This document shows, piece by piece, positions 1 through 5,009 of a stretch of 5,009 bases of DNA. The stretch spans positions 1 through 5,009 of the forward strand of contig JAEZRL010000173.1 of assembly GCA_023440945.1 (NCBI GenBank). Reading direction: 5' to 3'. Position numbers and translations under genes: made by a program. The notes beneath the pieces were generated by a model. It had not been told where the DNA came from, ran no database searches, and worked only from the letters and a program-made list of their open reading frames with translations. Position 1 is the first letter of the stretch; each line of letters opens with the position of its first letter. Source of the stretch: Bacteroidota bacterium (GTDB lineage Bacteria > Bacteroidota > Bacteroidia > Chitinophagales > Chitinophagaceae).

Positions 1-2
1 GA

Positions 3-89
3 GCTTTTATACCTGCTGTTTTTACTTGGTTCTTTTTCTCCATTTGGTTGTTTGCATTTCTTCAACCTGATGTTACATCATACTCTTAA
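3..89 (+). CDS. Possible C-terminal tail of a membrane protein (partial, left edge)
   Basis: An open frame enters from the left edge and ends at TAA 87-89. It gives 28 residues, strongly hydrophobic and aromatic (FIPAVFTWFFFSIWLFAFLQ), then a short polar tail ending DVTSYS. That pattern fits a last transmembrane helix plus a short tail. The frame would converge on the lysE-like gene, leaving 29 bases between the two stops, with no clear terminator hairpin in the gap. No family can be named. The support is weak because another plus-strand frame is also open over this short T-rich stretch, and a competing minus-strand start exists at 43. The flanking sequence to the left would settle it. Confidence 0.3.
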   Translation, partial: AFIPAVFTWFFFSIWLFAFLQPDVTSYS

Positions 90-118
90 TCCTCACTTTT
101 AGGGATTTAGGGCAATAT

Positions 119-784
119 TTATTGAACCATTGCCGGTGGCGCAACTCTTCCGGAAAGAATGCCGTACAATAAAACCAGTCCAAAACCAACTAGTATTAAT
201 CCAGATATGCGATCGATGATGTGAATATTATGTGGTGTTAGTTTTGTCCTAATCTTTCCTGCGAGAAAAACTTTGGTAATATCGGCACTTAAAACAAATA
301 TCAAACAGGTAGAAAATACGATCAAGCGATAACGTTCAGGAAGGACTGCAGAAAGTGAATCTTCCATAATAGTTGCAGACGCAGCAAACCAAAACAGGAA
401 AACACTTGGATTAAGTGTATTCATTAAAAAGCCCGAAATGAAACTTGCCACCATATCGCGCTTTCGGAGTTTTGTTACCACCTGAATTTCTTCTGTCTTA
501 ATCACTTTTTTGAAAAAAATATTATACAGTCCTAAGAGGATTAAAAAAAAAGAACCGGCAATGCCGATCACCTTTTCATGGCTCATAGCTGCATTAAATA
601 GTTGCGTAAAAATATTGCAGATAAGAACGAGGGAAATATCGCTGGCCGAAACACCGGCAACAAAAGCAAAGCCACCTTTATGGCCGTTGTTCAAACTTTG
701 TTTTATAATAGAAAACACAACCGGCCCCACCGAAATGCTTAATAATAAACCTAAGGCTAATCCTTTCAACAGGGGTGCAATCAT
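119..784 (-). CDS. LysE-family amino-acid/metabolite exporter
   Basis: This is an inner-membrane exporter of the LysE/RhtB superfamily, whose members expel amino acids or related metabolites; the substrate here cannot be read from sequence. The 221-residue product has about six hydrophobic segments (roughly 5-27, 38-60, 72-92, 112-136, 151-174, 192-212), the usual LysE size and topology. The family signature near the N-terminus is visible as SVGPVVF (about 18-24), followed by a Gly-rich stretch and GVSASD (44-49). A second conserved block, NTLNPSVF (122-129), begins the fourth segment. A charged loop (about 92-111, Lys/Arg-rich) separates the halves. The open frame extends one codon upstream to a TTG at 787, but the ATG at 784 is the natural start. 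No Shine-Dalgarno is evident. It lies 156 bases downstream of the GH3 gene on the same strand, and no terminator is visible between them. A nine-base T run on the coding strand falls in the third hydrophobic segment. Confidence 0.85.
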   Translation of the reverse strand: MIAPLLKGLALGLLLSISVGPVVFSIIKQSLNNGHKGGFAFVAGVSASDISLVLICNIFTQLFNAAMSHEKVIGIAGSFFLILLGLYNIFFKKVIKTEEIQVVTKLRKRDMVASFISGFLMNTLNPSVFLFWFAASATIMEDSLSAVLPERYRLIVFSTCLIFVLSADITKVFLAGKIRTKLTPHNIHIIDRISGLILVGFGLVLLYGILSGRVAPPAMVQ

Positions 785-940
785 CAAACGGGTATTAATT
801 ATTATGAAATGCCGGATTAAATACGAAATAACAAAACAATCGGCGTGTAAGGGGTTAACAATTGCTGAAAATTAATAAAGGGCTTTACGGGTACAAATTA
901 TATTTAGCTGGTTTTACGGAAATCCTGCTATTGAATACGG
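785..940. other. Intergenic spacer between GH3 and lysE-like genes
   Basis: This 156-base AT-rich spacer holds the 5' leader of the lysE-like gene. I see no stem-loop with a U-run after the GH3 stop and no full TAnnTTTG promoter match on the minus strand. The best partial is a TATAATTTG-like string near 896-904, which does not keep the consensus spacing. The words TTTACGG at 884-890 and 913-919 form a short direct repeat of unknown meaning. Co-transcription with GH3 therefore remains open. Confidence 0.5.
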
Positions 941-2473
941 TTATTTTTCTATCATCTCACCCAGCAAAAACCTTCTCCAGTCCTCAAGCATTTTTCCTTT
1001 CAACACACGTGGAAATTTATGCTGCCCGCCCACTTTACCTTTTGCTTTCATAAAAGCCATGAATTGTTCTTCGGGTAAAACATCTAAAAATATTTCTTTC
1101 AAAGCGCTTCTTCTTTCAACTGCATAATCATCGTTGAGATCTTTCAGCTTCTCATCAATCTTTGCTTTTAACAACTCGGGATTAACATGATCATTGCAAG
1201 CGACATACCAATGGTGTGCAAAAAAGTTTCCGTAAGGTTCGCCGCAAACCGTATATTCCGGTATGCAGATATTAAGTTCTTCACAAACCAGTTTCAAGGC
1301 CTTGTTCATGTTGTCAACACTCAAATGCTCTCCAACCAGACTTAAAAAATGTTTTGTTCTGCCAGTAATGATTATCTCACTTCTTTCTTTATTAACAAAA
1401 CGAATGGTATCGCCAATAAGATAACGCCAGGTGCCTGCAGGAGTGCTAAGCAATAAAGCATAATCTTTTCCTTCTTCCACTTCATGTATCATTAATGCTT
1501 TTGCATCATCAGCCAGTTCACCTTCAGATGTGAAATTTTTTGTATCGAAAGGAACAAATTCAAGAAAGATATGTTCGTTTGTTACCAGCCTCATCCCACG
1601 CGAATGTTGCCTGTCCTGGTAAGCAATAAATCCTTCACTCGAAAGGTAAGTTTCGATATAAGTGATGGGTTTTCCCAGCAATTTCTGAAAGCCTTTTTTA
1701 TACGGTTCGAAGCTTACGCCTCCATGAACAAAAAATGCAAGATTAGGCCACATGTCGTGGATATTATTGAGCTTGTAACGCTCAATGATCATCTCCATAC
1801 ACATTTGTATCCACGCCGGAACGCCTACTATAAAACCAATATCCCATTCAGGAGCTTTGGCAACAATTTCGTCCAGTTTTTTATTCCAGTCTTTTTGCTT
1901 TGCAATTTTTCTTCCGGGTTTATAAAAAGGCTGAAACCAGAAAGGTGCTTTTTTAGCCGTTATGCCGCTTAAATCACCGGCATAATAACCAGGACCTTTT
2001 TGCAAATCAGTGCTGCCACCTAAAGTAAGCCAGCCTTTACCGATTGATTTAACTGGAATATCAGCATAATTTCTCAGGCTGAGCAGATGTTTGATCATAA
2101 CAATCTTATTACCCTGCAACAGATCATTAGTGATGGGAATATATTTGCTGGCTGCTTCACTTGTTCCACTGCTTAAAGCATAATATTTTATTTTGCCCGG
2201 CCAGCAAACATCGGGTTTGCCTTCAAGTGTTTTATGCCACCATTCAGCATATATTTTATTGTAATTGTAGCAGGGAACGAGTTCCTGGAATTTTTTGCCG
2301 GGATGTTTGCTCATCAGTATTTCGTCAAACTTATACTTCTGACCAAATTCAGTAAATCTTGCTTTACGTAACAACTTCTTCAATACTCTTATCTGTTGAT
2401 TACGCGGACTGTTATCCGGCAAGCGTAGCGCTTTGACAATTCGTTTAGGAAGATTTATATCAAAAATTGCCAT
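941..2473 (-). CDS. GH3-family acyl-acid amido synthetase homologue
   Basis: The 510-residue product belongs to the GH3 family, the group of plant enzymes that adenylate a carboxylic acid (auxin, jasmonate, benzoates) and transfer it to an amino acid. They are part of the ANL adenylating fold. The three nucleotide-binding blocks are readable: SSGTSEAASKYIPIT (101-115, phosphate loop), ETYLSSEG (274-281, matching the plant Y-A-S-S-E motif) and WRYLIGDTIRF (349-359, matching the Y-R-x-G-D motif). GRTKHFLSLVGEHLS (371-385) forms the hinge into the mobile C-terminal domain, which carries LNDDYAVERR (447-456) and GKVGGQHKFPRV (479-490). All key blocks are intact, so it is probably active. Length is slightly below typical plant members. 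It is cytoplasmic, with no signal peptide. The ATG at 2473 is clear but has no Shine-Dalgarno. Bacterial GH3 proteins are frequent in Bacteroidota, yet their substrates are largely unknown; the acyl and amine partners cannot be assigned here. The downstream exporter is a possible but unproven partner. Confidence 0.9.
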   Translation of the reverse strand: MAIFDINLPKRIVKALRLPDNSPRNQQIRVLKKLLRKARFTEFGQKYKFDEILMSKHPGKKFQELVPCYNYNKIYAEWWHKTLEGKPDVCWPGKIKYYALSSGTSEAASKYIPITNDLLQGNKIVMIKHLLSLRNYADIPVKSIGKGWLTLGGSTDLQKGPGYYAGDLSGITAKKAPFWFQPFYKPGRKIAKQKDWNKKLDEIVAKAPEWDIGFIVGVPAWIQMCMEMIIERYKLNNIHDMWPNLAFFVHGGVSFEPYKKGFQKLLGKPITYIETYLSSEGFIAYQDRQHSRGMRLVTNEHIFLEFVPFDTKNFTSEGELADDAKALMIHEVEEGKDYALLLSTPAGTWRYLIGDTIRFVNKERSEIIITGRTKHFLSLVGEHLSVDNMNKALKLVCEELNICIPEYTVCGEPYGNFFAHHWYVACNDHVNPELLKAKIDEKLKDLNDDYAVERRSALKEIFLDVLPEEQFMAFMKAKGKVGGQHKFPRVLKGKMLEDWRRFLLGEMIEK

Positions 2474-2652
2474 TATGCTGTGTGAGGTTGTTTTTAATTA
2501 ACGAAACTACATTTTTTGCCTGAAAAAGAATGTGACTTCGCCAATAGGGAATAGATTTTATATTAAAGCTAACGGAAATTTGTTTTAGTTGTTGCAAAAG
2601 ATGGTAAGAAAGGTTTTTCTATTGAATGAAAAGAAGAAATACTGTTTAAATT
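2474..2652. other. Intergenic region upstream of GH3
   Basis: Together with the hairpin at 2653-2687 this makes a 237-base gap between the YdeI-like gene and GH3. It must carry the GH3 promoter if the upstream hairpin terminates efficiently. On the minus strand the closest match to the TAnnTTTG element is TAGTTTCG at 2507-2514 (one mismatch), about 34 bases from the start codon, but I find no TTG at the expected upstream spacing, so I do not call a promoter. A 17-codon plus-strand frame at 2601-2654 is probably chance. Confidence 0.4.
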
Positions 2653-2687
2653 AAAATGCTTTCACCTTTTGGAGATGAAAGCATTTT
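2653..2687 (-). terminator. Rho-independent terminator, probably bidirectional
   Basis: A perfect 12-base-pair stem pairs AAAATGCTTTCA (2653-2664) with TGAAAGCATTTT (2676-2687); the loop can add a small CC/GG pairing (2665-2666 with 2671-2672). It lies 24 bases beyond the stop of the YdeI-like gene. Read on the minus strand the stem ends in TTTT and continues TTAA-rich. On the plus strand it ends in five T (2684-2688). Either direction could terminate, but the only gene it clearly serves is the YdeI-like one. Confidence 0.8.
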
Positions 2688-2710
2688 TAAATTTCAATTG
2701 TTAGAAAACA

Positions 2711-3367
2711 TTATTTTTCTGTAGGATGTTTTTTACCTGCCAGTAATTTTTCCTGAACTGCGGCCAGCCTTCTCTGCTTAGTATCAGAACGTTTGGCGCC
2801 TTCTATCCAACTCACATATTCTTTTTGATTATTGGAGGATAAAGAAGTGAAAAATTCCTGCGCTTTTTTGTTCTTAATAAAAAATGTTTCCAGTTCTGCA
2901 GGCGCAGCAACAAGACGTTTATCAACATCCATGTCTTTTTGAGAAGCACTTTTAAAATTAACTTCCACAGTTTCTTCTTCTACCTCTTCCATTTTTTGGA
3001 AACGCATGGCTGTCCACACATGATCCAATGGCACTTCTCTTACTGCTTCATAACCTTTGTCCGATAAAACCTGCCAACTGCAATCACGGTTAAGATCACT
3101 TGCAATTTTACTGGCGGTTTTAGGATAAGCGATCCATAATTTACTTTCAGGATGTAAAGCGGGAAACACTTCTTTTAAAATATTACACATCTGTTGATGA
3201 TGAATGGCAAACACCAAAGCAAAATCAATTTTTCTGATTTTCAGAAGCGGTGTAACATTCTTTGCGTAAGATAGTTTTACAAACTGTTTTTCGATAGAGG
3301 AAGGAAGACCCTGTATCAGTAAGTTCTTCTCATCTTTTAATTGAAGCTTTTCAAACAAACTTTGCAT
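2711..3367 (-). CDS. YdeI/OmpD-associated (OmdA) family protein with DUF3052-like N-terminus
   Basis: The 218-residue soluble product reads as two parts. Residues about 12-123 resemble DUF3052: a hydrophobic strand LLIQGLP, a central FALVFAI strand, then LWIAYPK (77-83) and HVWTAMRF (116-123), blocks typical of that small Rossmann-like family of unknown function. A Glu-rich linker (about 127-136) follows. Residues about 155-212 match the OmdA/YdeI C-terminal domain, with SSNNQKEYVSWIEGAKR (177-193) and the RRL...KLLAGKK end; members of that domain family have been linked to bacteriocin or peptide resistance, but the mechanism is not established. The open frame reaches a TTG at 3373, yet the ATG at 3367 is preferred: AAGGA (3376-3380) lies eight bases before the ATG and only two before the TTG. 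A promoter sits just upstream and a terminator just downstream, so it is probably monocistronic. Domain calls are by recognition, not by a profile search. Confidence 0.8.
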   Translation of the reverse strand: MQSLFEKLQLKDEKNLLIQGLPSSIEKQFVKLSYAKNVTPLLKIRKIDFALVFAIHHQQMCNILKEVFPALHPESKLWIAYPKTASKIASDLNRDCSWQVLSDKGYEAVREVPLDHVWTAMRFQKMEEVEEETVEVNFKSASQKDMDVDKRLVAAPAELETFFIKNKKAQEFFTSLSSNNQKEYVSWIEGAKRSDTKQRRLAAVQEKLLAGKKHPTEK

Positions 3368-3375
3368 ATGCAATA

Positions 3376-3380
3376 TCCTT
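3376..3380 (-). promoter_or_regulatory. Ribosome binding site deciding the start of the YdeI-like gene
   Basis: On the minus strand AAGGA is followed by eight bases and then ATG at 3367. The alternative TTG at 3373 would leave only two bases, too close for initiation. This supports the ATG start and removes two residues from the longest frame. Confidence 0.55.
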
Positions 3381-3409
3381 CAATTTAAGGAGTTTAAAAA
3401 AAGGGAATG

Positions 3410-3444
3410 CAAAGTTAAGAAATTAGTAGGCGCAACGGAACAAA
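3410..3444 (-). promoter_or_regulatory. Bacteroidota-type promoter for the YdeI-like gene
   Basis: Minus strand: TAACTTTG (3417 to 3410) matches the Bacteroidota primary sigma factor -7 element TAnnTTTG exactly. TTTG (3444 to 3441) stands 23 bases upstream as the -33 element, at the long end of reported spacing; a TTG in CGTTGCG at 15 bases is the less likely alternative. Transcription would start near 3403-3405, giving a leader of about 37 bases. The upstream element overlaps the U-run of the preceding gene's terminator. Confidence 0.55.
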
Positions 3445-3446
3445 AA

Positions 3447-3472
3447 GCCCGTCTAATTTAAGAAAGACGGGC
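3447..3472 (-). terminator. Rho-independent terminator of the M48 peptidase gene
   Basis: GCCCGTCT (3447-3454) pairs perfectly with AGACGGGC (3465-3472), giving a GC-rich 8-base-pair stem with a 10-base loop. On the minus strand it is followed directly by TTTTTG (3446 to 3441). It is located 50 bases past the M48 stop codon. On the plus strand the hairpin is followed by A6, so it works only in the minus direction. Confidence 0.9.
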
Positions 3473-3521
3473 AAAAAAGGTGTTAAAGGTATTGATTCCT
3501 AATTACTTTCAGTACTGTTAA

Positions 3522-4331
3522 TTAATGAACCGGACGATAATATTTAAGTGCTTCCGGCATTAATTCCTGCAATTTTTGGATTCGTTCGGCATCTGCAGGG
3601 TGATCACTAAGCCATACGGGGGGCGCTGAACCCTGGTTTAAAGCCATCATTCTTTTCCAGAAAGGAATGGCTTCTTCAGGATTATAACCGGCCATTGCAG
3701 CGAATATCAATCCATAATGGTCGGCTTCCAGTTCCTGACTTCTTGAGTTGGGTAGAAGCACGCCAACTTGTGCCGCCGGACCATAAACGGTATTAAAAAT
3801 ATTTACGGCCTGTGCATTTTTTCCTAAAGCAACGTTACCGGCAAGTTGTATTCCCTGCGCCAATAATTCCTGGCTCATTCTTTCACGTCCATGTCCGGCA
3901 ACAGCATGCGTAATTTCATGTCCCAATACAATGGCTAAAGCCGCTTCATTTTGAGTAACAGGTAAAATCCCGGTATAAACTACTACTTTACCACCAGGCA
4001 TACACCAGGCATTAACTTGTTTATCATCAACAAGATTGAATTCCCATTTATAGCCGCTTAATTCATTCGCTAGTCCTTTTTCTTTGTAATATTCAGTTAT
4101 AGCTGCTGCTATACGGCTTCCCACACGTTTTACCATTTCCGCATCTTTATCTTTCGAAGGACTTACAACTTTACTCTGTGATAAAAACTGGCGGTATTGC
4201 TGCTTTGCCATGTCTTCTACCTGCGATTCTGAAACAAGCGATAACTGGTTCCTTCCTGTGATAGCATTCCGGCTGCAGGCGATAAACAGCATCGCTATTA
4301 TTAAGGCAGAGAAAAACGATCTTTTATTCAT
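3522..4331 (-). CDS. M48-family zinc metallopeptidase, predicted lipoprotein
   Basis: This is a predicted envelope zinc protease of the M48 family, in the group of periplasmic lipoproteins related to LoiP/YcaL, which act in quality control of outer-membrane proteins. The 269-residue product starts with a lipoprotein signal peptide: MNKR, a hydrophobic run, then LFIAC with the acylated Cys at 19; Phe at -3 is a mildly unusual lipobox. The mature protein begins SRNAITGRNQLSLVSES, a stretch typical of Bacteroidota members. The active site is HEITH (138-142: two His ligands and the catalytic Glu), and the third zinc ligand is Glu200 in QELEAD. The C-terminal SDHPADAERI is also a family hallmark. 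All catalytic residues are present. The frame extends to a TTG at 4355, but the ATG at 4331 is right: it is preceded by GAGGA at good spacing and puts the signal peptide at the N-terminus. A strong terminator follows, and the GH16 gene diverges upstream. Confidence 0.92.
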   Translation of the reverse strand: MNKRSFFSALIIAMLFIACSRNAITGRNQLSLVSESQVEDMAKQQYRQFLSQSKVVSPSKDKDAEMVKRVGSRIAAAITEYYKEKGLANELSGYKWEFNLVDDKQVNAWCMPGGKVVVYTGILPVTQNEAALAIVLGHEITHAVAGHGRERMSQELLAQGIQLAGNVALGKNAQAVNIFNTVYGPAAQVGVLLPNSRSQELEADHYGLIFAAMAGYNPEEAIPFWKRMMALNQGSAPPVWLSDHPADAERIQKLQELMPEALKYYRPVH

Positions 4332-4578
4332 AACTTCCTCATTTTTAGTTTTCAAAAATTCAATATTTATACCAACATTTAATAAATTCTTTTTTAGGAA
4401 GATGTTGATTACTCTTGAAACAGCTTTTTATTTTATGATTCAATACATATCTTAATTATAAAAATGCTTTGAAACATGAGGGTTTCGCAAACCTTAAACA
4501 TTTAATTCAACTTCTTCTCAGAAAATCAAAAAGCTTATTTTGGAAAAATCATTTCTTTCTTCATTTAATACTTATCAA
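4332..4578. other. Divergent intergenic region between M48 and GH16 genes
   Basis: This 247-base, very AT-rich region must carry promoters for both genes. On the plus strand the nearest -7 match is TTATTTTG (4535-4542, one mismatch from TAnnTTTG), but no TTG lies 17-23 bases upstream. On the minus strand AATTTTTG just before the M48 start is a one-mismatch match, again lacking a partner. A small palindrome at 4479-4495 is listed separately. No RNA gene or riboswitch is visible. Confidence 0.5.
4479..4495. repeat. Short inverted repeat, possible operator
   Basis: GGTTT (4481-4485) and AAACC (4489-4493) flank CGC, and the pairing extends to 4479-4495 with one G-T pair. Further AAAC words at 4472-4475 and 4496-4499 flank it, so GTTT/AAAC half-sites recur four times within 28 bases. 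It lies about 85 bases before the GH16 start. It has no U-run, so it is not a good terminator. A regulator-binding role is only a guess. Confidence 0.3.
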
Positions 4579-5009
4579 ATGAACAGACTGTTTGTAGTTT
4601 TTTTGACTTTACCAATAAGCTTGTGTTTAAATGCGCAAGAAAAGGATGCTTATCAACCTGATTTTTATTCACCGCCGCCTTCTGTTTCGGGTTATAAATT
4701 GGTTTGGAATGATGAATTTAATAAAGATGGGAAGCCAGATTCTGCAAAGTGGATATTTGAAAACGGCTTTGTAAGAAATGAAGAACTGCAATGGTATCAG
4801 CCGCAAAATGCCAACTGTTCAAAGGGAGTTTTACTGATAGAAGGCAGAAAGGAAAAAATCGAAAATCCTAATTATCAACAGGGAAGTAACAATTGGCGTT
4901 TGAACAGGCAGTATGCGGATAATTCTTCTGCCAGTTTACAAACACGTGGCTTGCAAGAATGGAAGTATAGGCGTTTTGAGATAAGACCAAGAATTGATAC
5001 GGCGCAGGG
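4579..5009 (+). CDS. Secreted GH16-family endo-beta-glucanase (laminarinase-like), partial
   Basis: The N-terminal 143 complete codons (plus two bases) of a glycoside hydrolase family 16 protein are present and the gene continues past the right edge. It starts with a signal peptide (MNRLFVVFLTLPISLCLNAQ, probable cleavage after LNA), so the enzyme is exported. The catalytic domain begins at YKLVWNDEF (39-47), a classic GH16 opening, followed by KWIF (57-60), NEELQWY (67-73, matching the N-E-L-Q-x-Y block of laminarinases) and LLIEGRKE (85-92). SSASLQTRGLQEWKYRRFEIRPRI (about 116-139) matches the family's S-x-x-T-x-G ... Y-G-R-F-E-x-R region, with Arg where Gly is usual. The catalytic ExDxxE lies beyond the window, so activity and exact specificity (beta-1,3 or mixed-linkage glucan, or another GH16 substrate) cannot be judged. 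The ATG at 4579 is chosen because it places the signal peptide at the N-terminus; no Shine-Dalgarno is seen. It diverges from the M48 gene. Confidence 0.88.
   Translation, partial: MNRLFVVFLTLPISLCLNAQEKDAYQPDFYSPPPSVSGYKLVWNDEFNKDGKPDSAKWIFENGFVRNEELQWYQPQNANCSKGVLLIEGRKEKIENPNYQQGSNNWRLNRQYADNSSASLQTRGLQEWKYRRFEIRPRIDTAQ

Noticed and set aside
1..43. Minus-strand start at 43 giving MEKKNQVKTAGIKA and running off the left edge
   Set aside because: Only 14 codons, no ribosome binding site, and a competing plus-strand reading. Kept as a finding about ambiguity, not called as a gene.
510..875. 121-codon plus-strand frame opposite the LysE-like gene
   Set aside because: It is antisense to a well-supported membrane protein, has low-complexity composition and no family resemblance; a shadow frame.
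862..1053. 63-codon plus-strand frame overlapping the end of GH3
   Set aside because: It overlaps the conserved C-terminus of GH3 on the opposite strand and has no start signal; a shadow frame.
1571..1972. 133-codon plus-strand frame inside GH3
   Set aside because: It is antisense to conserved GH3 sequence, including the YLSSEG block, and has no domain features; a shadow frame.
2601..2654. 17-codon plus-strand frame (MVRKVFLLNEKKKYCLN) ending at the hairpin
   Set aside because: Too short, with no ribosome binding site, promoter or recognisable similarity. Its proximity to the hairpin is explained by the terminator of the minus-strand gene.
4210..4455. 81-codon plus-strand frame across the M48 start
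   Set aside because: Its first part is antisense to the M48 signal peptide and its second part lies in AT-rich intergenic DNA. No promoter or domain was seen.
4535..4542. TTATTTTG as a -7 promoter element for the GH16 gene
   Set aside because: It has one mismatch and no TTG at the expected upstream distance, so it is not called as a promoter.

Overview
The window looks like an ordinary chromosomal segment from a member of the Bacteroidota, possibly Chitinophagaceae-like. This placement is inferred from AT-rich DNA (G+C roughly 40% by eye), mostly weak or absent Shine-Dalgarno sequences, one good TAnnTTTG-type promoter, and gene families common in that phylum (GH3-fold acyl-acid amido synthetase homologue, M48 lipoprotein peptidase, GH16 glucanase). 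No rRNA, tRNA, CRISPR array, insertion sequence, phage gene or integration scar is visible.

Layout. Four complete genes lie on the minus strand. Read in their direction of transcription (right to left) they are: an M48-family zinc metallopeptidase lipoprotein (4331..3522); a two-part protein with a DUF3052-like N-terminus and a YdeI/OmpD-associated (OmdA) C-terminus (3367..2711); a GH3-family protein (2473..941); and a LysE-family amino-acid exporter (784..119). A fifth gene, a secreted GH16 endo-glucanase, starts at 4579 on the plus strand and runs off the right edge. The first 118 bases are ambiguous and may hold the tail of a membrane protein on the plus strand.

Transcription units. The minus-strand genes do not form one tight operon. 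A strong rho-independent terminator (3447..3472) ends the M48 gene, and directly behind it sits a good Bacteroidota-type promoter (3410..3444) for the YdeI-like gene. A second hairpin (2653..2687) ends the YdeI-like gene. GH3 and lysE have no visible terminator between them and are 156 bases apart, so they may be co-transcribed or separate. The M48 and GH16 genes diverge from a 247-base intergenic region.

Function. The genes do not add up to a recognisable pathway. They cover envelope proteolysis, polysaccharide breakdown, amino-acid or small-metabolite export, and two poorly understood cytoplasmic proteins. A link between GH3 (acyl-amino-acid ligation) and LysE (amino-acid export) can be imagined but is speculative. 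I did not find convincing evidence of an undescribed system. The points most worth checking are the bacterial GH3 homologue, the DUF3052-like/OmdA fusion, and the compact terminator-promoter junction.
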